64,000 nt of DNA from Apis mellifera. Taxonomy: Eukaryota > Arthropoda > Insecta > Hymenoptera > Apidae. Within the stretch, counting starts at the first letter, position 1. Each line of letters starts with the position of its first letter. The position numbers were made by a program, and so were the translations under genes. The notes under the pieces are model-generated. The model worked only from the letters and a program-made list of their open reading frames with translations. It did not search any database and was not told the DNA's origin. The stretch lies in NCBI RefSeq assembly GCF_003254395.2, contig NC_037638.1, positions 17,616,892 through 17,680,891 on the forward strand, given 5' to 3'. Shown here piece by piece: positions 38,031 to 50,250 of this stretch.

Positions 38031-41000
38031 GAAAGAAATTTTTGAATTTTTTGTTAAAAGTTTCATTCAATGATAATTAATTATTTGAAAGGAGACGTTG
38101 AAAAATTATTTTCGAAGAAGAAACAAATTAGCGTTCAACGTTACAAGATATACGTTGCAGGATATTCTCTTACTCGAAATATTCTCGATTTTAATGGCTC
38201 GAACAAGATATCTATTCATACGTGTTTGACCTACCTTATAGAAAATATCAAGTGTAACTGAACAAACTGAACAACCAACCGCATCGAACAATGCGCAAAG
38301 GTCGAAATGTCAATCGAGATGCAATTATTAAATGTGATTAATGATATGCGGGTACGTTAACCGAGAACCTCTTTCATAGATCTATGACGCAGCGAATCCT
38401 TTTCACAGAGATCGCTGATCATGACCTTTTCTACGAATCAACTGGTTGACAATGATATCGATGAAAAGCGAGATAAATGGTGATTGAAACGGAATGCAAT
38501 TTGCAAATATAATCGCTTTCGCATTTTAAGATCGTTAATCTCGATTTTCGATAGGAACACGATCGGAAAAAGAAAAGATAGCCAAATATTTTAACTATAG
38601 TCGTTTTGCAAATTTTTGAGCTCTATGATAGAATAATTTTTATTAGCGATAAGATTAAAATTCAATCTACTTTCATAACTTAAAAACGAATCAAAAAAAA
38701 ATAAAAATCTCGTAGAGTTTATTATTTATATTTTCTGTAAGTTAATATTCGAGCGAGTAGCATCTATTTATACGTTAATATAATCCATTCCATTGTTAGA
38801 GCGGATCAAAAGTCAAGTTCACCCGCAATTTCACTCAAAAACAAATTTACAAACAACCTTCGTATCCAGCCAACCATCAGCATCAGATGTCGTTTTAATT
38901 ACATCTTTCTCTTTCTACGTCCTCAATTATTTTACTTCTGTAACGTGTCCCGGAAAGACGAAGAAAGCTGGTCGATTGTTTGTCGCTTGATGGCTGCGCC
39001 TCTAGCCAGCAATTTCCAGCCGCGTTAATTGTCTCTTACAACCGTGCGTTATATTTTCTGATAAAAAACAGGATCGTGCTACTCGTAATGCGACCAGCAA
39101 ATTTGATTAAGAAAAATTGAAGGATTAAACGGATCCTATTTATCGTTCTTTTCTCTCGTTTAATTCGAATTTTCCAAATTCTACCCATCAAATATTCCAT
39201 CAAATTCTATCAAATAAGAAAATCGAAAAGTGAAACGATTCGTGGCTCGTAGTCTTTCTTCCTTTTTTTTGTCACTCGAAAAAGTTTTGATAGAGGCGTC
39301 AGGAAGTGAATCCGGGTAGAGAGAACGATAAAATTGATCAACGTTACTCGTGCTACAATTCCGAATAACGAACAATCGCGCAATCGGCGCGTGAGAATAA
39401 AACTCGTATTGTTTTATCGCGTGTTTTCCGTTGCACGACGCTGAATGTCATCGACCATGAGAAACGGCGACGCGTTTTCTGTTTTCTGCTCTGAATCGCG
39501 TGCGGGACAGGGACGACGAGATAAAACGTCGAAGAAGGAAGGAGAATCAGAAACGAGTATGATGAATTACATTTTTCCTTTTTCCTTATTTTCGAATCGA
39601 AATAAATTTTTTTCATTCTGAAACGCAAATAATAGAATGTTACGAGGAGAAAATTTTACGTACGAAAACGAGTTTTTAGATAATAAGAATAATTAAAGAG
39701 GCTGATTGTATGCTTTGCTCCAATCATAAATCTATTATCAATGGCTATTATCAATTTCAATAAACGGTACAAAGCGCAGAATAAAGCACGGTTGTTCCAC
39801 GATGACGCAAGTATCGCGCAATTATAGCAACTGCGACGGAAACGGAGGCGGAACGCATTCGTTACACTTCTGGGACGATAACTCCGTGTCAAAGATCGTT
39901 TAAACCATCTGCAATTCTTGTGCAATAATCGTGTAATCGTTTTCCATAACCCAATTCGATAAAAAAAAACCCACATACCCTTTGCAAACGGGGAATAACG
40001 ACTCACGACGAAGTAACTTCCCTCTTCTCACTGTTTACTCAAAGCGGATGCTAAATAGAAATCCATTTATCCGGGACAATATTACTAATACTTCGATCGT
40101 CGATAACCCAGCAAAATATCCACGTAATCCTCTCATGTAGCGTAGGTGGCGACCACTCGGAAGCTAGAACTTAGAAACTCGAGAAAAAAAAAATTCGACA
40201 ACGACCTGGATACTCCATTCTCTAATTGCTCCGTGCAATTTCCTACCTACCTACGTGTTTCTACAATTATCCATACGTTTCTCTTTGTATTTAACAAAAA
40301 GAACCGGCATACGTATTGCCGTTAGAAGGCACTCAATGCCTACCAATCGCGAAATCATTTCACACGAACACACGCGCGCACCATGCGATCCAACACAAAA
40401 CATTGGAGAAGCCCGTTATAACATAAAGTAATCACGCATCACGAATCCTCGGCACTTATCCAACAGCGTGTCTTCCCCGCTCGCTTAATCACACGTTTTT
40501 CGATCTCTTTGCACGCTCCTTGAAACACCGGTGACATCCTCGACAATCAGTCACCTCGTAATCGCGTGTATCGCTCGCTCTCGGCTCCGCTCGACTTTTT
40601 CACGGCGGGAAACACGACCTGCAGGCGTCGCCTGTACAAATTATTCGAAACTGTCGAGGAGGAGTGCGTCGTGAGACTGGTTGCCTCGAGAAAAGGGGGA
40701 GGGGAGGGACGTTTGCAAAAGCTCGAGATGATTTTTTTCGCGGCCGAGACGTCGACACGGGACGACTTCTGTCGTCGCATTGTCCGGGATCGCAGCAAGA
40801 GATCTCTTGTTGCGTTTCTTGCGATCGTTCTTCTGTCGCGGACGATTAAATCTATGTCGCAAAAAGATGGTTGGAGAGACGTTATCTGAGGGGACGAAAG
40901 GGGCGATGTTGTGACTAACTGTTTTCTTGGGAGGTGTACGTAGTAGCCGATTTGAGTGATGGTGGAGGGAACTGGAGTCGTGAGGAATGTTTGTTCTATG

Positions 41001-42113
41001 GTGGTATACACAGGGTGACATGAAAGTAACAGAAAGAGAAGGGAAATTTCTAAATATGAAAAATTGAAATCACGAGGAAAGTAAGCTGGACGAATCTAAG
41101 TAAAATCGTTCGAATTTATCATGTTCAAAAATAGAAGAGAAACAGAAGTCTTTATTTAAGCTCAATTAATCTCGATGAAGACGGTGTATTTCAAGCTCAA
41201 TTTATACGATAACGAGATATATCGCCATGCGATTTAACAGTAATCGGTGATAAACTAGATTTCTGGATGATATCGAGTTACGGAATACTTACTAACAAAG
41301 GATCAACGACGAGAAGTGGCTGGAAGCATCGCGAATACTTCACTCGAAGGTAATTGTCCGCGTAGAATAATGTTTTTTTTCACGGGCGTACCGTTAAAAC
41401 GCTGTTTATCCTGATTTAGTGCGGCTACTTTGATACAAAACGACACGATAAAGCCAGATCGTTGCCTCGTGTAATAACGAGCTTGCTTTCGTTTATCTTT
41501 CTCCGATAGGATCGTTGTAAATCCTTTCATACTTTCGTGATTAAAGAATATTATCGAACGCGCCTACTACATTTATGAATAATTCGTTCATGCGTTTTAA
41601 TAAACGCGTTTTAAAAATTTTAGATTTATTAAAATGTTAAAAGATGAATAGAATTGACCGATAAGAGAATTCTAACGGGCGACGATTCTTTTATTTTTTT
41701 ATCTTCATTTCAGGATCACTTTTGAAGAGGTAGTGTGATGTTGGAATGGATCATGAAAATGCGCGTGAAAAAATCAGATAATAGAAGATGATCAGGCTGA
41801 TATAGATCGTCCATCATCCAGATGTATGGAAGCTGTTTCGATAGCGTCAGAGATTACACGTTCGATCGACTGTGACGTGTTTATTTGCTCGAAATGGAAC
41901 GAGCAAACATTTGATCGCGTAAGAGTATTGGGGTGGAACGGAGAATTTATGCTAGTACGGGGAGGGATTTTCTAAATTTTTAAAAGAGATTTTTCACAAC
42001 GATCCGCAATGGAGCGTAACACGATTAATTATACTCTCGGATAAACCACATTGCGCGTTTTTCTGCGCAAAGAAAAATATCGAATCTTCGCGTCCTCTTT
42101 AAAAAAGTAACAC

Positions 42114-42129
42114 GGATTGAGAAACACTG
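42114..42129 (-). repeat. hAT-terminus-like word, copy 2
   Basis: GGATTGAGAAACACTG on +, reading CAGTGTTTCTCAATCC on -. Same word and orientation as the copies at 35153, 45262 and 55871. No partner terminus was found within a few hundred bases to its left. Confidence 0.35.
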
Positions 42130-42497
42130 AGTTACGAGATCGGTTTTCATACTTCCAAAGTTGAGCGTTAAAAGTTAAACCGTAAAAGCGATGCAAAATA
42201 AGTAGTTCTATAGTTATTATTCTCTCCATTTCTTGGTTGGACGATAAGCTCTTTGTAAGAACCTCCAACTACAGCTCCTCCGTAAGTATCACGTTTCTTC
42301 CATTCACTCTATCCCGTTTTTATCCCTTCGAACCGAGTTTAACTCCTTCGCAAAATCTCCATCAATCATTCATCGTTAATACAGTCGTTTCTCCGATCCT
42401 TCATCCGCATTTACCGCAATAATTGCCGGGGCACCGCGGTGTCGGTGGAAACCCGTGGAAAATTCGAAATTCATCGGTTGACCGGGTCGTGCAGTGA

Positions 42498-42526
42498 GAA
42501 AAATAAAAATAAAAAATAAAAAAAAA
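42498..42526. repeat. A-rich (AAAAT)n tract
   Basis: About 29 bases of A with regular single T interruptions. It is low-complexity and carries no target-site duplication that would suggest a retroposed tail. Confidence 0.7.
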
Positions 42527-44945
42527 GAGAAGAGAGTGACGTGGAAGCGAGGATAACGGTCCCGTTCCATGTGGCGCCCCGAGTAAATGTCCTCGGTTAT
42601 TCTCTCATTATACCCAGTCGTGTGTGCTTCGCGCCGATTATTCATGAACTGAAAATCGCGCCCACAGCGAAAACGAAGATTGAATTCGCGGAATACAATC
42701 TCTCACTGCCGCGCATCTATCTTCCATGAATGTACGTACGTATAGAACGTGCTCCAACTCATCATCTCAAAATATCTTAGATTATTGAGTGTGTTATTAA
42801 GATTTTTGTAAAAAATATTTCTCACGAAAGTTGCGAGGTTGTACAGTTTTCATCAAAGTGGTTATATCGTATTAGTAATGTAATGTCATTATATATGTTA
42901 TGTCAAGTATTATATGTTATTATCGAGTAAATTTTATAAATAATGTTAGTTGCAACATTCCCATGTTGTTGTACAAACTTTTTATTTCAATTGTGAAAGA
43001 GGATTCAAACTTGCTCCGAGAAACACCCTGTAGATGTGTCCGCATTCGAGAAATTGACAGACGAGGAGAAGATGAATAAACGATCCTTGAAGATGATTTT
43101 TCCATCCATGGATTCGAACGAAAGAAGGAATGATAATGGAAATCGAATGAAGCGAATTATACCCTGTTTCATCCGTGACTGTGATGATTTATGAATCTTA
43201 TCCTCGAGATGCGTTAAAATTGGAGTGGCAATTGATTGGAAGAATTGCGCGGAATTTGTTATCAATTGTTACCAATGTTTTTTCGCGCCGGATGGAATGC
43301 GGCTGATTATTAAATCGATTGAACGCCGATTCACCGATTTCCTTTTCCCTCCACGCGAGAGAATCAAGTGTACAAGCGTCTGATAAATGGTATTTGATAA
43401 AGTTATATTGTGCCAATAACGATCACAATGCCTTCGGCTCCACAAGACCTGACTTTTATTCTTCTATCCTCGATAACTGATACTTCCGTGGACACGAGCA
43501 TCGTTATTTATGCGCCATCGAACCGTGCAAAATTCCTCTGTCTTCCTGTTTAAGAATTATCGATCGAAAGACCTAGATATACACCCCAACAACACTGATT
43601 CATCGCGGATGAAGTCTGTCAATTAAGCGTCATCGATTCCCCACGTTTGCCTGCAAGCATGCAAAACGGGTGCAATAACGATCCACCCAACGATCGATGC
43701 AAGGTTGCATTTTAGCAAGGAGGGGCGTATAAATGATTTTACGATACACCGATTAACTCTCGGTTGCTAGGGGTTGATTTACGCGGTGTATGCAACTCCT
43801 ATTCGAACTTTCTTACGATGGACGAAGAAAGAGAGAAGAAGAAAACGAATAAATATAGATAGATAAATGTCGTCATTACATTCCATTAAATCTTGGGCCG
43901 GTAATAATAAACAATAGCAATAGTAACGAAGTTAATAAATAACGAGTTTGGTTGTAAATGCCAGAGTGGACGAGCGTACACGAGCAGCGAATGGGGAGAA
44001 GGAAAAACGGAGTCGAAGAAAAGATTTAGATTTAGATTTCGTGAAAGTTCGATGGGGGATGATTACGAGACGATTTGTTGCACACTTTTGCGTTTCTTGT
44101 GGCGCGTTGGATTCCTTTGTTCCTCGGGCTTTCTTGCCTCGCACCGCCTGTGGCGTGGTTCAACAAGATCTCGCGATTATACGCGACGTAATAATCGTTT
44201 ATCACGAACGATTTTATTAGCGTAAAATCGGCCGATCGCTAATGAGCGGCTAATGAGACGAGTCGTATATTTCAGTTGTGAAATCTTTGACAGGATACTA
44301 CAGGTTTATAGATTTTGCAAGTTAAGCAAAAGGAGGAAGTTTGATGTAATTGGTATGGATTTTATATAAGAGATATACATCTTGATGATTATTTGAACAA
44401 TAATAGAACATTTCTATCGATTCGTTGCAGCAGTGACAGATTCAAATTAATCGAGAACAGAGAAACGAGAGTATTTGATAATTTCGAAAAGCTGGTCATT
44501 CGAAATCTATTTATTATTTAAAGAAACGAATAAAAGGAAGGATTTTTATGAATATTATCTATAGGTAATATAATTAATACGTACATAGTATCAATCCCGT
44601 TATCCGTAAACTGCGTATGAATCATTGTAAACGATAATTAAATAAAAGTATTATAAAGACGATGTAACAGATTCGAACGAGCTATAAATTCCTGATCAAC
44701 GGAGTAAAACGATAACGAACTTAATTTATTTTATACGTCGGACTAAATTGTAACAACAAGTCATTCTCATTATTACTAAAAAAAGAAAGCCACGATTGAT
44801 GTTTGCTATGTAAATTACACATATTTCTTAGATATTTCTTATCACGTTAACGGAGCAATTAAATGGCAAACTGCACTCAACGAGGAATTCTTTTAAGAGT
44901 CTTCTCCGTGAAGGGGATGAAGAGGAAAAGGAAAACTGTACAACA

Positions 44946-45276
44946 CAGTGTTTCTCAACTTTTCTCCACTTTGTTCTGTAATAAATAAATAATCTCCCAA
45001 TCTTTCTCATACATTACACAAAAAGTACCATTTTATAGAACAAAGTAAATATAATATTTTACTCGTAGAAATATAAATCATTATTATTAAAAAACCTACA
45101 TTTGCAGATGTACTTAATATTTAATATTATCGAATAATCTGCCATGAAATAATTTTGAATTAATCGTGATTCCACAATTACCAAAAATGACGATAAATCT
45201 TGGAAATTTTCTGAAATAATTAATTTCGGATAAAAATATCCTTTCATTCGGAAGATGCACAGGTTGGGAAACACTA
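44946..45276. mobile_element. Candidate hAT-like MITE (331 bp)
   Basis: The left end reads CAGTGTTTCTCAACTT. The right end, on the opposite strand, reads TAGTGTTTCCCAACCT, 13 of 16 bases matching in inverted orientation. The interior is AT-rich with no transposase frame, as expected for a non-autonomous element. Against this, the 8 bases outside the left end (GTACAACA) and right end (AGGATGCC) do not form the 8-bp target duplication of hAT elements, and the terminal C is a T on the right. It may be an old decayed insertion or two unrelated copies of the dispersed word. Confidence 0.3.
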
Positions 45277-45326
45277 AGGATGCCATATCCACGCGGCGGA
45301 AACGATCGCGAGAGGCGGCTCGAGAG

Positions 45327-45348
45327 CACGTGTCCGTTACGTCACGTG
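45327..45348. promoter_or_regulatory. CACGTG - TTACGTCA - CACGTG composite site
   Basis: E-boxes lie at 45327-45332 and 45343-45348, and the CRE-like TTACGTCA at 45337-45344 overlaps the second. CACGTG is the core site for bHLH factors such as CLOCK/CYCLE or Myc, and TGACGTAA is a CREB/ATF-type site (established knowledge). Occupancy here is inference. Confidence 0.4.
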
Positions 45349-45410
45349 TGTAACGCGTCGATTGCTTTCTTCACCGTGCTTTTCCAACGGGAGGGGAAGA
45401 GAGCACGAGG

Positions 45411-45431
45411 AGAGAAAGAGAGAGAGAGAGA
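45411..45431. repeat. (GA)n microsatellite
   Basis: GA run within the CpG-rich island, preceded by GAGGAGAGAAAGAG. Confidence 0.8.
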
Positions 45432-48400
45432 CCAGCCACCTCTCGACGTTTCCTCGATGGAATTCCAGAGCGTGTGCAGAGCCACGACAAGCGGAGGATG
45501 AGGACGTTACACGAACGACGACGGGGCCATTGTTCTTCCGCGTCGCCTCGTTTCCTCGTCGTTGCGGTCGATCGCTCGGGATTAAATTTCTTGGTCGGTC
45601 ATGCGACCAAGTAAATATGCATTTCTTCTTTTGTCCCGTTCATCCTCCTTCCGTGTCTTCTTCTTTCGTGCATCCCCCTCCTCCTCTTCCTCGTCGTCAT
45701 CATCATCCTCCTCCTTCCGTCGTCCACTTACTCCTCGACTTTTGCACGCGTATCTCTCTAATCGGTTGCTTCGAGCTCGAGGAAGGAAAGTAAACCGGCC
45801 GCGTTCGAAAATTTAAGGCCGGTTAAATGAGGCCTGATAAAATATGCGTTCTCGAGGGGCTTTTTGTTGTTCGCGTTGTTTCCATCGATGCAACGTGTTT
45901 CTGATGCTTGTTTAAGACCGCTAAGCGGTGTCCCGGAACGGGATTCCGTGTGGAGAAAATCGGTGAAAAAGGAAGAAGATCTCGAGGATCGATAGCGCGG
46001 TCAATTTTGTACTTCCTATGTATTCAGAGGATTTTTTTCAGAAGCTAAATCTTTGATATTAGACGTAATACGTATACTTACCAATTTTGTTTTCAGATTT
46101 TAAATTGGTCTTGAGTGTGGTCTTTATGGCGACTTCTCTAGATCTCCTCTAGAGAGAAACCAGGTTATCAGGTATTAAATTTCGTATCTTATTTCATAGG
46201 TGTATGTAAATGGCGTGTGCAAAATTGTTTGAAATAATTCTAATAATCACTTACATAATGTGAAAATGATGAATGAAAGAAAATATCGAAATATGTGATA
46301 GAAGTAAGAAGTTTGGAATCAAAAGAGAGATTCAACTTGAAATTCAGATTTCTCAAGAACGAAGATCCACTTTGACGAATACTATGAATACCATTGTTAA
46401 TACTGTTATTTGCCAATGTGCATCTAACATTGGAAAAGCGATTTCCTTTCATTTATATACTTAGAAATGTATGGCGACGCTTCAAGCGTAGAAGTTCTAT
46501 TTGCAGCGATAGAGCATAATAGAACAAGATATCGAATTAAAAATAAAACCGACGAATGAAAGGATTCCTGATATTCGCAATTTTCTACGCGATTGCCACC
46601 ATTATTTGACTGACCTTCGATTCGTGTAGTTTCCATCATCTATCTTCTTATCGTGCAATTTTCATCAACCACTTCGTTGTTTAAACGTAAACTCTCGTCT
46701 CGTTTTGTATAAAAATAAAATCATTCTTGCGGCAAACAAGAATTCGACGATGGCCGTTTTGCATAAAATGGTTATCTCGATATCGTGGATGGAACAACAA
46801 CGTTTATAATCCATTTTTACTGTTACATGCGTTTCCAGCTTCCTCTTAGAACGTCGTAAAATGGAAACGATGAATATCCTTGCCGTTGCCCTATTTTTCT
46901 CGATCGATTCTTTAATTTCATTCGACTTGTATTTACATAGCTTCTTCGTTCCACGTCAGCGATCATTACGATTGACGTGCACGCTATGTGTATACGAGCC
47001 TCGATTCAATCTTCGACCGTTCATTTCAAGAGACAACTTTATTAGTCTGATCTTTAAATTATTTATCGAGGATTAGGAATACTTTATATTTTATACGGAA
47101 TTCTTTGATATTTTTATATCCTATTCCTTGGATCTTTCTGAAACAGATTCACAGTACAAATTCATGAAACATTTTTAATAACTTTTGATCCGAATGATTT
47201 TTTTCAAGAATATTTCTTTCAATACCAATCTCTATCAAAATTCCCAGCTTCACAATACGAAAATCTGTATATTTCAGGAATTATATTCCATAATCAATTT
47301 TTCTTATAAAAAAATTTTCTCACGCTATCATACACGCTCACTTCTTTACCATTCATGTAACAAATCTAATAAATGACACGCACGAACTAGTTTTTCCTAC
47401 CATTGCTTTTTCTCATAAGTGGCCAGGAGGAAGTCATGGTAACCGAGCAAAAGTCTGTATTACCGTAGCACCATGTGTTCTCATCGCCTTGATCACTTGC
47501 CACGGGAGGAGAGGTTCGATCTGTTTGATCTGTCGGGATAAGAGAGATCCTCTTCTCAGTGAATTTCCATCCTTCTGGCATAGATATAGACAAGAATGCA
47601 GTCCTTTGATTAAGAGGTGCTCGCACAGTAACGGTTCGTTAAGTGGGAAACGCGTTAACGCGCACGATTTCTCAAGACGGATCCGCTTTTGCTCGAGAGG
47701 GTACACGTGACAGAACGAGTGTATAACTGAAAGGCAAAGGCTCTTGGGGTTAGATCAAGAGGATGTGCGTCTGAATCGTGTCTAAGAGATTTCCAAGAGT
47801 TAGTTGTTTAATGACGTAGATTTTGCTTCCAACTCTTGAATAATATCATTGAATCGATTCATGGTGCAGATATTATAATCTTTGGAATATAGAATATTTG
47901 ATATCGTTTGAAGAAAAAAATTATAAATGACGAAATTGATCTTTATTTGATATAATTTTTAATTAAATTCTTTGAAATTTTCTCGAATCTCTTGATAACA
48001 TTTACGATCGATTCGACATTCTTCAACGCAATTTAGATCAATTTGCTCGATCCAAATATTTTGCTTCAAAGTATCTTGTTGGAAATTGAAACGAACAAGT
48101 GTTATAACTGGAATCGGATGAGATACTTTTTGCTGATCAAGTAATCTGAATTTTTTACAATTATTAAACGCATGATATATTATTCTTGTTACACGTCACA
48201 CAAATTAAGGAGAATGGAATCGAGGAATTGGATTTAAAAGAGTATTTTATCAACGTTATTAACAATTATACATCGATTTCAACAATGATCAATTCATATA
48301 AATTAACGGGTTTACCTAAAATTCCATTAAAACGAACTCGTAAACACCTCGTAAAAAGAACCAAGCCCCGTTTCTCTCATCTGAATGCACAGAGGCACAC

Positions 48401-49952
48401 GGCTTCCCCGAGTAATTAACAAGGTGGACGTCGTTAATTGTTTCGACGAAATGTATCACAGGATGCACGGTTATTTATTTAGCCAAGGAAGATCGTTTGA
48501 ATGGAGAGGCCTCGTTGGCCTTGAAAAGCCGCTTCAAAAGCCATCGAACTCGAACAAAAGCAACTGGACGGAGCGTACGTCCATCAAGTGACAAGTCGTC
48601 AACCGCTTTGGATACTGTTAATCCGATTAATTAACGAAAATAATCCCATCCACCCAGCCTGTATCCCCCTTTCTTTTCCTTTTTCTCCCCCTCTTTCGAT
48701 GAATACGGCGCAACAGATTGGAATTTCGATGCGATGGAAGCCGCCCCGTAATGTTGTCCCGCTATAACAACCGGTAGCGGACACGCAGCGTATCCTGAAT
48801 ACTCGGTGAAGGTTTCAGGATGCAGTGTAAGAGGACGAGCGTGTTTAGCGGCTGTGCTGTGCTACCCGTTACCTAGTTATCCTAGCCCGCGGTTACGAGG
48901 ATCGCGTTACGACCAGTCCCCTGTCTCATCAGACATCCTACTGCACCCGATGCTGTATCGGAAAAAATACGACCACAAAGGTTCCCGTGGAAAAATTCAT
49001 CGATACCCGGCAACCGAGTTCTAGATACAGGGTATATCTCCAGTGCAAAATAAAACGCGATATGCACTCTCAACTCGAAACGAATTAATGGTCGTTGAAT
49101 TCAGAATCAAAGACACGATTCTGGAAAGATTCGTCGATACTTGATAATCGATTTATAGACGTGAAATTAATTCTTCAAGAGTCGTACTTTCAGTTATGAC
49201 AGAGCGTAATTGGGACAAAATGCATCTTCACTTTTTACCTCTTGTATTAATATGCTGACTAATCTAAAATTTGGCTGAGATTTAGAGGCCAAGAGTGAGA
49301 TCAAAGTCTTTTCAGATACTTTAAAATGGCGCTATAACGAATCTACTTATATTTAAGAACACAAATTTCCAGATAATAAGTTAATTGAATAGGAAATTGT
49401 TCTCAATTCTCCAAATGCATCGTAGAACACCCTGTATAGCACAAGTTTAATCCCTTTCCATCCAATCGGCGAGGGGATTGCGATACGATCGTTGTTGATC
49501 TAACATCAGAACGAAGCTGGCCTCGCCTTCGAATAATGCACCGATTAATTTTTAGCACGATGTTATCGCGGAACTATCACGATGTGAAGAATTGGGGCAA
49601 GTCGGTGACCAAAGGATGATTAATTTGCCGGATTTTCCTCTCCAAGTCTGGAACAAACGTTAAACGAACGGTGCTCGCTCTACGCCTTTTCACCACGAGA
49701 TCATTGTCGATCCTCCGCAACTTGCAAAGGAAATTGCCTTTTCTCGGTAATTCATCATCATTTGCCTTCGAGACCAAAGGTCTTAAGGGAAATTTATGTC
49801 CCGCGTCTAATAAATACACGCGTATCGGCGTTCCTTCAACGTGTAATTTCCTCGAAGGAGAACTGTTACCGGAGCAGGTTTCCCGGTGTAGCGGTATAAT
49901 TCCACAATAAGATCAACAATCGGCGAGTAATTAGATGATTCGAGGGGTTTAG

Positions 49953-50250
49953 AATGGGGACTTGGTCGTGAAACATCCGGTATCATATTTTTGGTATTCT
50001 TAAAATACCGTCGAACGTATCTATTTATAATTGGAGTATCCCTTTTTTTAAAATAAGTTATCGACCGACAGGTGTTTAATTAATTTCTTTGAGAAACTTG
50101 AAATGGGGACCGGTTTGCGAAACGTCCGGTAGCGTTTCAGCTTCGTTGTTTCTTAAAATATCAAACGGCGATAGATAGTTTCTATTTATACGTTGTAATC
50201 ATCGTACACCGATTCCTGTAATCTTATCTCAACTTTTAGAAAATAATAGT
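49953..50250. repeat. Old, diverged tandem duplication (period about 149 bp)
   Basis: Unit A begins at 49953 and unit B at 50102. Both carry, in the same order, AATGGGGAC, GAAAC.TCCGGTA, TTCTTAAAATA and TCTATTTATA, with substitutions and indels between them (for example an extra GATAGATAG-type stretch in unit B). The right limit of unit B is approximate. Its function is unknown; it is non-coding in all frames. Confidence 0.55.

Larger units (their letters stand above)
21766..45279. other. Probable long first intron, proximal part; no supportable exon
   Basis: AT-rich DNA with A/T runs is interrupted by GC-richer islands near 24,420-25,150, 26,660-27,130, 27,760-28,560, 30,360-30,820, 31,330-32,790, 34,430-34,820, 35,200-35,920, 36,230-36,560, 37,090-37,450 and 40,480-41,000. 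Open frames in the islands reach about 154 codons but overlap on both strands and match nothing I recognise. Good-looking donor words occur (for example 35600, 36567, 42282 on +, and the complement near 24,540 on -), but none bounds a convincing coding exon. I see no RNA gene or intact mobile element. Confidence 0.4.
45280..45900 (+). promoter_or_regulatory. CpG-rich island with E-box/CRE cluster, candidate alternative promoter or enhancer
   Basis: The composition changes abruptly here to CpG-rich, then to a (GA)n run (45411-45431) and pyrimidine-rich DNA (about 45,620-45,720), a layout much like that around 21,050-21,700. At 45327-45348 two palindromic E-boxes CACGTG flank TTACGTCA, a CREB/ATF-type site. 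ORFs of 71-143 codons cross the block in overlapping frames, one of them poly-Ser and poly-His, and none is recognisable. Whether it starts a transcript cannot be told from sequence. Confidence 0.3.

Noticed and set aside
24540..42290. Isolated donor-like words (for example 35600, 36567, 42282 on +; complement near 24542 on -)
   Set aside because: Six-base donor words are expected about thirty times by chance in both strands of 64 kb, and none bounds a recognisable exon.
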